From Paracyclopina nana (lineage: Eukaryota; Arthropoda; Copepoda; Cyclopoida; Cyclopettidae): a stretch of 64,000 bases of DNA. The notes beneath the pieces are model-generated. The model saw only the letters and a list, made by a program, of their open reading frames with translations, did no database searches and was not told the origin of the DNA. Position numbers and translations under genes: made by a program. The stretch is taken from assembly GCA_019096065.1 (NCBI GenBank), contig JAGUCH010000006.1, forward strand, positions 5,042,001-5,106,000, in the 5' to 3' direction. Below are positions 11,901-22,200 of this stretch, piece after piece; position 1 is the stretch's first letter; every line of letters starts with the position of its first letter.

Positions 11901-14657
11901 ATGGAAAGGCAGCCGGAGAGCTTTATTTATTCACAAACTATCGATGACGACATCAAAAGCTGGCTCGTTCTCATTGAAAAAAGTGAAATGAACCCTTTTT
12001 CTTGCTGATCACGACCAAACCAAAGCTTTAGGGAATAATATTGCTAGGAATGTCATGAAACACCAAGAGCCCAAGAGACGAGGAAAATAATCGAAAAAGG
12101 CGTGGCCTACCTCGACTCATGCATAGTTCTGCTATTAATGGAATTTTTGTTTAGTGTTTTCAGCTCCCAGAGCGGATTTCTGCTTTACAGTAGTACATGT
12201 GCCAAAAGCAGCTTCCAATATTTTTTGGGGCATGCCCCAAAATTAATGGCTCGGCTCCGACTGTCGAAAAGCTGAGGCTCAGAGACTTATATAACAAGAG
12301 AAGTGCTACTGGGCGAGGCTTATGGGGGTGCGTTTGCAGATCTGCTGCACGCTCCAAAAGAGACTACAATGGAATATTGGTCGCGGCTGCCTGAACTTGG
12401 GCCGGGGCAGACTTTTGGTTGCTAATAACTCCTAAATGAGTCCACTTGGCCAAAATATTCCTATTTTACGAGCTGTTCAATTTTGCTAGGGCTATCTTTT
12501 GTCTTTTATAAATATTTCCCCAACTATTAGGAATTAAGGGCCTGTTCACCTGCTTATTATGGCCGTTATTTCGGCAAAATATTGGAGAGAAATACTGAGA
12601 AACTGAGAATTTTTATATTTGTGCAGGATGGCTTTTGGTACCAATAGACCGATTCCGAAGGCAAAATCTGAAAAATGATTTTACAAATACCAGATATTTG
12701 CAAATTTCATCATAATATCGCGCGTTATTTTGCTGGTAATAATGCAGGTGAACAGGGCCTAAAATGTGTAAAACAGAGGTGCCAGTTGTCGTTTTCCTTT
12801 CTGGATCAATACAGCCCGCTGACTATTTTATTAGAACAGCTGACCCAAACGTTTTCAAAATCACTTGTAGCACTTGGCGCGCGCTCGCGTGCAGTGAGAA
12901 TGCAAGAAGTAGCACTTCTCTTTCTATATAAGTCTCTGCTGAGGCTTTTTAAAAGATATCGGCGAGCCTGTTTATAATTCAAACTTGGCATGTGGAGCAA
13001 ATTCTGCAAAGAATATTTAAGGACCTTTTAAGAAAATCTGCCATGCAAGGCCGAAACTTTCTCAACTCTCTTCAATCTTATTTGTCTCCATTGACATCAC
13101 GCAACAGTAGCTATTAGAAGAGAAGAGAAAGGGCTCTTAAAAGGGCCAAAACATTACCTTGTTTCATTTGGCGGCTTTCTTGTCCTAAATGAACTCGATG
13201 ATCCTATTATTGTCAAAAATAGCTACATCATTATTATGGCTGCTGCTCGATCCTCCTTTGTGTTTCTCTCCCCAAATGAGTCCAAGAAATCATTTATGAC
13301 GAAAATATTCCTTTTGTGGGCTGTAATTATCCCACACAAAGATTAATCCAAGCAACAAAAATAGGTAAAAAGAAGGACTAGCTCCTGTTTCAATTGTGCA
13401 TTTTCGAAAGCTGCATTTATGGCTGTAATAATTTTATCGAAGAAGGCAATAGCTTTCTTAATCGATCAGCTTGTGTCCAATATACAGCCTCTTCCTTTTA
13501 CTTTTACGGCATAGAGAGATCCTGATGCACTTTTGTCTCAACGAAGCATCCTTCAATAAAAATTAACCAGGGCAAAATAATACCTTTATTCTTTCACTCA
13601 TGAGCTTTGCTTCATTTTTGGCTGGAGGATACCTTATGCAAACATGCTTATACCTTTTCCTCCCTTTTTCTTCTTCCAGCCATGCCTGAATCTTCTGCTT
13701 GGCAAGACATGCGAAGATGGGAGCTGCACAATAATGAGCAAGACTTGCATGTGGAAATCCAAGAGGATTTCGAGGATGAAGTTGTTGTGCATAACGAATT
13801 GTACATTTCTGAAAACGAAGAGGAGGAGGAGATCATTTATGGCCAGAGAGGCTCCACAACTGGTGATATAGAGCCTGAAGGCTACGAATCTTCAGATGAA
13901 AGACAATCCCACATAAGTGGCATCAGTCAACAAGACAGGGACAACAAAACGATATTGTTGCGACAAGCTGCGAGTGGTAATTGCATTTAGCTTTTTTTCC
14001 CCAATCACTAATCTCAATTGGAGGACTCTGAAGGTGGGAAAAGAGGGAAAAAAGCAGCCTCTCTCTCTACAGAGAAAGGTAGCAAGCCTCCTCTTTTCGT
14101 TTTTAAGGCCTTTCACTATACCTAGGGATTTCGAAAATGGCCTTGTCAGCTGGTAGTGTCAAGTAGTCTTGCTTGATGACCTTGCTGGCTCAAGGACTTA
14201 GTGGCAATGAAGACAAGAGTGAGAGCAGAAAGAGGCAACAACTTTCGCCTCTTTTTCATCCGGCATTGTTGAGCCAAATCCAGCCAAAGCTGCAAAGGGC
14301 CAGTGTACGAGTGAAAAAGAATTTAGTTGCTGCTTCTACTTTTCTCTGTTGCCACTCAATCTTCAATTGTGAAGAAAGGCCCAGCTCTAACCAAAATGGC
14401 CTTTTTCTTGAAGGGCTACCAAAGTCCCAAGAACTATGCATTGATTGTGTGCACATTTCATGAAATGGCTAAAAATGCATTTTCCAATTTTCATCAGCAA
14501 AAGTTTCACATAGTATGCTATATAGGTATTTTTTATATCTTTATGGTGCTGTTACTGCGGGAAGAGTCAGGAAGCTCAGATTGTAAAATGTTCCTCGCCT
14601 GTTTTTAGCCAAAATTAATATTTTTGCTTTTCGTTTCCAGGTTTTTCCCGAATATGA
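2902..14657 (+). CDS. boss: Bride of sevenless-like class C seven-transmembrane receptor, eight exons
   Basis: Exons are 2902-3034, 4576-4664, 4722-4780, 7299-7650, 8122-9724, 10799-11173, 13680-13976 and 14641-14657. All junctions are GT-AG and the phases (1,0,2,0,1,1,1) match, giving 974 residues. The protein starts with a signal peptide (MQFSASAALFTLAAVAFVVE), then about 510 extracellular residues with a Ser/Asn run near residues 135-150 and a Thr-rich mucin-like stretch just before the membrane. Seven hydrophobic segments follow, from about residue 531 to 790, including the class C-like TM3 motif CALRRTLPALG; TM7 lies in exon 6. A cytoplasmic tail of about 180 residues has an acidic patch. 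Long ectodomain, seven segments and tail match Boss, the Sevenless ligand/orphan receptor of insects. The class C fold is clear; the Boss assignment is by architecture. The terminal exon is uncertain because the spliced frame ends after five more residues. Confidence 0.7.
3035..7298 (+). other. First three introns of the Boss-like gene
   Basis: Apart from the two small exons at 4576-4664 and 4722-4780, this is intron sequence (3035-4575, 4665-4721, 4781-7298). It is AT-rich with many short spurious frames on both strands. I recognise no nested gene, RNA gene or transposon in it. Confidence 0.6.
8122..9724 (+). CDS. boss: Main exon of the Boss-like receptor: ectodomain and TM1-TM6
   Basis: This 1,603-nt exon opens in phase 0 after TTTTCAG at 8115-8121 and closes in phase 1 at a GTGAGT donor (9725). 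It encodes residues 212 to about 745: the C-terminal half of the ectodomain, a Thr-rich segment coded around 8886-9005, a cysteine shortly before the membrane, and six of the seven transmembrane helices (TM1 near 9080-9150, TM6 near 9655-9715). Its base composition is far richer in GC and in GGCC than the introns on either side. The open frame begins upstream of the first GTG/ATG, so no start codon is expected here. Confidence 0.85.
9725..10798 (+). other. Intron 5 of the Boss-like gene
   Basis: The intron separates TM6 from TM7. It runs from GTGAGT at 9725 to a TTGCCTTGCAG acceptor ending at 10798, and the split glycine codon joins in frame. An in-intron frame at 9767-9994 is hydrophobic but does not have compatible splice sites, so I leave it as intron. 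Confidence 0.7.
12223..12242. repeat. Perfect 20-bp palindrome
   Basis: TTTTGGGGCA is followed directly by its exact reverse complement. It lies about 300 bp before the MITE-like element and next to the left arm of a longer imperfect inverted repeat. The function is unknown. Confidence 0.8.
12243..12970. repeat. Imperfect inverted repeat with arms of about 65 bp
   Basis: The left arm (about 12250-12314) contains CAGAGACTTATATAACAAG followed by AGAAGTGCTACT. The right arm (about 12906-12970) contains the reverse complement with a few changes. The arms bracket the MITE-like element, suggesting either two inverted copies of another repeat family or an older element into which the MITE inserted. 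Confidence 0.55.
12538..12759. mobile_element. MITE-like element with terminal inverted repeats and TAA target duplication
   Basis: The left end reads GGGCCTGTTCACCTGC and the right end is its reverse complement with one mismatch (GCAGGTGAACAGGGCC). The match continues imperfectly inward (TTATTA / TAATAA, then CGGC/GCTG and a GTTATTT/AAATAAC-like region). The element is 222 bp, has no coding capacity, and is flanked on both sides by TAA (12535-12537 and 12760-12762). A TWA target duplication and ends beginning GGGCC/GGCCC are typical of PIF/Harbinger-derived MITEs. The family assignment is therefore an inference from ends and duplication, not from a database match. Confidence 0.65.
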
Positions 14658-16240
14658 AGTTGAGTTCCCAATGAGAACTTGAGTGCCAAAAAATCGCGGA
14701 GAGTGCAATAATTGATACGCCCTAAAAGCCAACAGAGAGAAGCTATTCAATAGTTAACCGAAATAAATAAATAACTTTTAGGTTTTTTTTGGGATGTCGC
14801 ATAAAGTTAAGCCTGGCTTAGTTACTATTTGTAGGAAAACTGCGTCGCCGAAACACTGCTGTTTATTATCATTTCCTTGCTCATTGCATAAAGTAGTATA
14901 GTTATATGTATAGTTGTTAGAGTGGTAGAAGGAATACGACCCTGCAGCTGGTATGTGCGGTAGAATTGGTGGTACATTTTTGGTATGTATATATGGTAGA
15001 ATAACCACGAGCTGCTGCTTCTGCTGCACAGAGGGGAGAAAAGCAACTACCATAGAATTGGCCTTTTTGAGTATTATTTATGTCTCTGGTAAACACATTT
15101 AGTGGTAGGTGGTAGTATACAATGGTTACATTCGTCACACAACCTGAAATGAATGAATTTTTTGGGACCAGTGTGATGCTGCTTCTTCTTTCTAAAATCG
15201 TTGATGTCTGTGAATCTCGTGAAGATGCTGATGCTTTCTTTCTTTTCCTCTACATCATCCAACACATCTGTAGTAGTAGTAGTAACAACAACAATTTAGT
15301 AAGAGTTTTCCTTATTTAGCTGGGAGGGGTGGCCATCATAGTCATCTACTTCATATATATTTATGGCGTTTTTGAAACACCCATACATGTATAGAATAAC
15401 TTCTGATAGCTGCTGCTGCCTAAAAATGTCGTTTTTTTCCGGTAATATAAAAATTGTCAACATTTATACCATCAATATTATTGGGTCGTGGATGGGTGAG
15501 GAGGAGAATAATAGTGGGATCAAGGAGAGAGCTGAATATCAGCCTTTTAATGAAAACACCAAATAGCAGTAATTATGCGCACGCGACAATTGAACTAGCC
15601 TTACAACATAAAGTCGACTATAAAAAACACGAGAGAGAGAGAGACAGTCTCACATATTCAATATGTACTGCGTTCGGGAGAAAAACAAAGAGAAGCGTGA
15701 AAAAGCTGACCGACTCGCAACTTCGAGCTGGAATGCATATCCCTTGTTTGGTTGTTAAAAAATAAGCATATAGTAGGTTGCGTGATACGGCCACTCTTTC
15801 CAAGTGTTAGCCCCCCCAAATTAAGCAATTGTCAACGACAAAAGGAGCAACTTTCAAAAGAGTTGCTGGGTCAAAGAGGGGAGGAGCAAATAAAGGCCAC
15901 GAAAGAGAAAAAATAACGAAGTTTGAAGGTATTTCAAGAGCACACAATCAAGCCACATGGTCGGGCCTCAGGGGGCATAATATATGAAAATAATACTGCC
16001 ACAGCCAGCAAGCTGCTGTCTGCTTTCTAATTTTTCATAGATCCCTTGGTGTAGTAGTGTATTCTTCTTTTAGCACTCACACAGCTTGTTCTTCGTCGTC
16101 TTCACACGAGGCCGTTTAGGAGGACATCATCGTCGAGGTTGTTTGTAGAAAGTCAGCTCACATCAATTATACGCGCATTTTTCCACGCTCGCACAAAACT
16201 ATGATTTTTGGTATATAGAGTCTCATTGCACTATATCATA
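14658..16240. other. Spacer between the convergent receptor and potassium-channel genes
   Basis: The two genes meet tail to tail here. The region holds both 3' untranslated regions, a short TAG/CAA trinucleotide run near 15270-15295 and a GA-rich run near 15630-15645. I see no further gene. Confidence 0.5.
14762..14775 (+). promoter_or_regulatory. Candidate polyadenylation signal of the Boss-like gene
   Basis: Overlapping AATAAA hexamers lie about 105 bases after the proposed stop codon of the receptor gene. The position and strand fit a 3' end there; no transcript evidence is available. Confidence 0.4.
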
Positions 16241-19200
16241 TTAGAGGTTGGAAATTTTCACTTGGGGAACGTCCTCAGTGGCGGAGGCCGCAGCCGAGGC
16301 TGTTGCATTGGCAGCGGCTGCTCCGTTTGAGTCGTTGACTATGGCGGTTATGGTAACGGGCACACCCGAGCTAGACGAGGCTGAACTGTACGAAGGGGGT
16401 GAAATCACTGGCAAGTCGTTCAAGACGACGGCCTCGGAGGCTGCTGCTGCCTCGTTGTGGGCCGGCCTCGACCGCGGACTTGGGGGAATGTTTATGTCAT
16501 TGTCTTTGTAGACTCGCACTTGAATGTCATTCATTTCCTGCTGCTGCATTTCACACGTGTTGTTCTCGTTGCGACGGCCTCCACGGCCTCCGCTCGTCTG
16601 GATACTGGTCAGTCGTTGATTTCCTATCACGGTGGACCCTGAATCATCAGGCTTTGACTTGCTCTGAAACATGACCAGATACAGCGCATTGTTAGCCACA
16701 AATAACTAGATATCACGAAAACCCAAGCAGTGCTTCTTTCATTTGGAGGCTGCTAGCTGTTTAAACCTCCGCTAGCTAGGGAGAAGAAGATATGCCAAAA
16801 ATCAATACATATATCTTTTCGGCGTCAATTTGGACCAGGGCCAGGCCTGTGAAACGTGCGAAGAGGAAAAGAGTGGAAATTAGAGACTTTTCTGCTTTGA
16901 GCGGACATTTTCTCAATGGCCGGCCAACTGAGAAGATCCTTGTTTTCCTAATGAGAACTGATACCCATACAGTCTTTCGTGATGAGCGCATACGCTAAAT
17001 ACATATGGGAGCATGCTAAATACATAGCAAACATTTCCAGGTGACAGGTCGACAAGGAGTCGAGATAATCGAAATGAGCCTGACACACAGAGGAGCAGAA
17101 GCAAAACGCTCAATTAATTGCGTTACCGTCATCTCAAGAGAATAATGACGGTAGCATAAAACTTGGCGTAAATCCACAGCGGAGCATTTCATTGGATAAT
17201 TAAAAGTTTGCTCATGGAGGACACCAACTCACTACACTGTAATGTATTTTGGCCAGCTGCTGCACCTGAAAAAGTTTGCTCGTTGAGCTATGATATTTGC
17301 TCTTGAGAACACATAGTTTTGGCTTTTTAGTAGCATCTACTAGATTACAACAGGAGATAAGCTCGCGTATTATTTAGCATCTTAGCTTGAGCTGCGAGAT
17401 TTCGTTAGAGTGGCTTTCCAAATTATGTTCAACTACTACTACAGCACAGAAGAAGCATCCACTTTTTTCCGAGCTGAGCTGCTGCTACCTCCACAAAGAA
17501 ACTAAATTACTCGCACATGGAATCTAATTAAGGTTCTTTTTGTGCTCTCGAAGTAAAATATAACTAGGTTTTTTATGACACTTCCTTTTTTAGCACCACC
17601 AAAGCTCCGCGCTCGGTTCGGTTTTAAAAATCCTATTACCTTCAGTGAAGTTGCCAAAAAATAATCAAGTTATATGCCTTTTTTGGGGCTTCATCCACTT
17701 TACCCAAATAAAACACCAAATGCCAGCATCTTGACAGTCACGAGGCTGGAGTAGGTCAAAAGCATTCAAGAATTCATGAATACTGGCATAAATTAAGGCA
17801 TTCATCCGTCCAAAACTGGATATGAAGTGGAGGAAACTTGGGAGGAAAAGAGGCCAACGAGTCCAGCTGGAGACAAGTTATGGCAAAAGTTAGCCAGCAA
17901 CTATAAACAAAATTCCGAAAGATCAACTGAATGCGATGAACAGGTTGGCTATGTTTTAGAAAGCGCGAGAGAGAGTCGAGTGTATTTACCCATTATGGGC
18001 ATATTAGGATAAAACGAAATTATGCATCTATACCGAGGGTATATCCACTCGAGTCAGAGGGCCGAATAATAAGGTTATGCAGCTAGGGACCGTTTTTGTA
18101 ATATCCCTGGTCTTAAAGGTCGAAGGGACTTCAAAGTATATAGGACTACGACGACGTTTAGTACATGCTAAAAGCTTTCTAGATTGCACCATGGGGCAAG
18201 CAGGCCTCTGGAGAAATATGCAAATATTTGCCATCCCTTTTCCCCTCCATTTTCCAACTGTGCTGCGCACGAAATGGCGTGAGCCTTGGCTGCAGCTCGT
18301 CCATTATTATTACAACAATAATCAGCGAACGGACAAAATTGTCAAACTTGCAGGCCTTTTTGGCATCGAGGCCATCGCACACAGTGAGAAAGCTCAACGT
18401 TTGTTCTACGCCTGATGATGGTGGCCTCGAAAAAGGCTGTCTCATTAGATTTGCTCTACAGGAGGAGAAGTGAGTAGTAGCTTGTAGAGCTCTCGTTTCT
18501 TCACCAAAATCAGCTGTCTAGCCAAAAATATGTATAGCAAAAAACTTTGATTGCTCCTTCTCAAATTCCTGCCAAAAGAGTGGCAAAAACGGAATTCAAG
18601 CTCTTGTTGTTGCGTAATTGGTTGTTTACTATGAGGCGTGCGCATGCGCAGTACTAACACAAGCCGTGCCGGCGCGTCACAGGCTTGTTGTTGACCAGTA
18701 TGCGCATTCACGAACATACACAAGCTTCAAAGCAGATGCGGCCATATGTTTTCTCGCATAAAAAAGCCTTTGAAGGTGGAGATGAAGGATTCTCTAGCAA
18801 TATGCCTAGCATAAAAGCTTTCACATGCTTTGCGCGAACCATCTCTGGCTCACTCTAGTTGTTGTTACTTGTTCTTCTGATTTACGATTCTCCTGATACT
18901 TGACTAAGCGGCCTTTCAGGCTCTTGAGACGATAAAGCAAACAAAAAGTGCAACTTGGAATGCTAAAGTGGCCTTAAAAATCTAGACTGTCTGAAAAAGC
19001 CAGCACATAAAACAACCTTATCTTGATTACGCTGTAAATCAAGATAGGGAGCTTCTAATTGGAATACGAATCACGGATGAAATTGCAGCTAATTGCATCT
19101 TTTACTTTGTTTGCGGAAGTTTTTATGAGATTTTTTTGGGCCGTGGGCTGTGCACGATTGCATACTTGCTTCTGTGCCAAAAATGCACTGTAAATCAGGC

Positions 19201-22200
19201 GCTTCATCCTACAATTAAGCAGAGGCTTCCCAAAAAGCTCAATAAAGAAAGCATGCCTTCAAACCGAACCGAACAAATCAAGGTCCATTTTTGATGCATA
19301 GTGCTATTTTTTGCTTTCCCTAGGTTTTCAAAGGCAGCTCACAACAGTTTAACCTTGCTTTTTTCCACTGTGAGATATTTTTTGTTGGCAAGCCTCAATG
19401 GGGCACACGTCGAAAAAATTGCACACCCATCTGTAAATGGGGAGCTCTTTTGTTCCTCCCAATGCAGTGGATGAAAAGGAAAAGTGAAAGCCACTTCATC
19501 ATATGACAGAGGAGTCATTAGGAATGCCAAAAAGGTGAAACGTTCCCACTTCACGAGAGACAATGCAGTTGTAGCAAACTAATGATCAAAGCCAAATTTT
19601 ACTTATTCATCTAGGTAAAGAACTGCTAGGGCAGCTAGTGAGAAATGCTACTAAAGCCCAGATGCTTTCTAATGTTCCCTAATCCACTTTGAATAGCAGA
19701 TTTTCCTTCAAATTATGCCCCGGCAAACTGGTGCAATGCTAGAAATAATAATGGAAAAACTGGCCCATTAAAAAAGCAAGCATTGCTTGGGTTTGAATGA
19801 GAGAGCAGCAGTAAAAGACTTTTGAGGCCTTTTTAAAACGAGTCCATTTTTGTTACTTTTCTACAGCAATTGCTTTTCCCGCAGCAATTTGCAAAGATGG
19901 AGGCCACGATAGCATCAGATGGCGATGGCGAAGGGGGGATTGAGGAGGACGGAGCCAATCTCTTGGGTGCACCATTGAAAGGTAGGTCCATTTCCACGAA
20001 TTCTCGGTCCTGCAGCAGAAGATAAAAAACTTGTTGAAGCTTGATATGTGAGGTTTTCAGGATCATTATCGTCCTCACAATTTCTCATATTGATCAGACA
20101 AACCGAGCACCCACTCCAACTAGGAAAATGCCTGTTTTTGACCATTCCTCACTTAAGAGCAGTATGTGGTTGGTATGGAAAAAGCTCTAGAACTTGACAT
20201 ACGAGAGAGATGTTGCCTTCTATATTAACACATTCCATATGAAATTGTTTCTCTTCAAAAACCCGAATGCTGAAAGTATCTAATGATCTGACATGCAGAC
20301 TCAAACAGGTCATCTTTTTGTTTCCTTGACACAGTACACATTAAGTGTGAGATTGCTCAAGTGTGGCCAACTAAGCTTCCTCAGAAAAAGCGAGTGACCG
20401 CGTGGATATTAAGCAGAAATGAGACACTAATTACTTCATTTATTCAGCTTTCATTCAATTTGTCAGGGCTACGAAAAGCCTCTGAAGGTATTTGAATTTT
20501 TCATCCGTTATGCTTCATTGCACCCACTGATTTAAAAATTCACGTTAATTTGCATTTCTATTCGGGAACTTTGGTCTAATTTTTCCTAGCATGCATATCA
20601 CATAAAATGATCTCGATTTACATGGCTTCCTAGGCATGCCAACAACATATTCACGTACACAAGTAGGAAAAGATTTATGCTTTGGCATGTGAGGATGACA
20701 CAAAATGGCTTTACTTTGGCATAAATCCCCCCCAGCTTACTTACTAAAATGCTCAATTTCAGATACTACTTTGAGTCAATTCATCTTTCTTTTTTAGGCC
20801 CCCCATTTGGAAAATTGTTGCCAAATGACTAGGGGATATATAAACAGCAGGATTCTTTTATAAATTCAGCAGTATCTACCGAGCTTTTTAAAGCAAACAC
20901 AGCTTGTTTAGAGTAGGTATAACGCTCGTAAAATCGAAATAAAGCTATAGCATCTTACCCCGTTTTTGATTTAAAGACAACATTTTTATGAAAGCACTAA
21001 AATCCAGCTTCTCACTTTATGTTAAGCACAGTCTGCTTGTTTTTCATCTGCTTATTTGTTTACAGTTTAGTCGCGCACGTGGAGCGCCGCGCGGAACTCG
21101 TTTGACAAAAGAATCTCGCAAACTCTCTCAACATTCTAAAACTACTTTATAATTCTCGGATATATCAGACTGAGAATTGCAATCTTCAACTTTTTAAAGA
21201 CGTCACATCAAAAGTTAGAGATCGTTGAACTTTTTGGCTGATCTGAGAACAGCTGCATCAGCTACAGATAAGTTTTGATCTCCTCAATAACCGGCTTCTC
21301 CATTTGTATTTGGAATACAGGTGTGTATTATGAAAAGAGTTTCGTAAATACTAATGCACAAGGCTTTCTGAGTTTTGTTGTAGCAAAACACATTTCCATA
21401 AATGCTCTTGGATAAAGAATGTCATTTTCACGTATCTCGAATTATCAGACAATCCCATAATTCATACACCAAGCTATAAAAGCTCTACTTTGCTTAGCTC
21501 ACATTTTTCAGCAGTACACAAGCCGGGAGCTGCTTCCTTTAATCAAATTCACTATAGATGTTGGTTGAAGTTTTACGAGCTTACCGTCGTCTTTTCTAAG
21601 CATCTCAAAAGGTGATGATGTTGCAGTTCAAAGACGTCTTCTTTGAAGTTGTCATCCACGGGCATTCCAGCAGCCCGAGCAGCCATTTTGGCCTCGGCAG
21701 CCTTCTTTTTTGACACGAAGGCTGCTCCAGAAGTGGCCTTTGCAATTTGTATGCGTGCTAAACGTGCTTTCTGAAAAGACAAATAAACATAAGTGGTGCA
21801 GCAAGTTCTCAAAAAACTCATACATATAAGCTAAATAAGTTGCAGTTACAGCTACAAAAAAGCTTGCCAAGTTGGCTGTCTCATCAGAGAAGCAATATCA
21901 TGCAATTGGCATATACTTCTCACAGTGGCCAGTTATTCCGTTTGGATTAGTTTACTTAAATGTGGGCAATGATGCGTTAAGTTGGATACTCAGAATCTTG
22001 AGAGGAGGCTTCTCCTTATATTTGAAAAATGTGTTTCAAATGAAACGAAGCAAATAGGAAAATAGTATAGAGCCTCCATCTTTTCTCTGGCCTAATTTGC
22101 TCAACTTTTTTGCCAAATGTGGGAAGCAAGACTGTCATAGCCCACATGCTGTAATTCTGCCATTTTATTAATTACGGTACAGATTGTCCTGTAGGTATTT

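Larger units (their letters stand above)
11174..13679 (+). other. Intron 6 of the Boss-like gene, carrying repeats
   Basis: This 2.5-kb intron lies between the exon with TM7 and the exon with the acidic tail. It contains a MITE-like element (12538-12759), a 20-bp palindrome (12223-12242) and a longer imperfect inverted repeat (about 12243-12314 and 12906-12970). Outside these I see nothing recognisable. Confidence 0.6.

Noticed and set aside
18077-18415. 112-codon plus-strand frame inside a Shal intron
   Set aside because: No family motif, no supporting splice sites or composition change.
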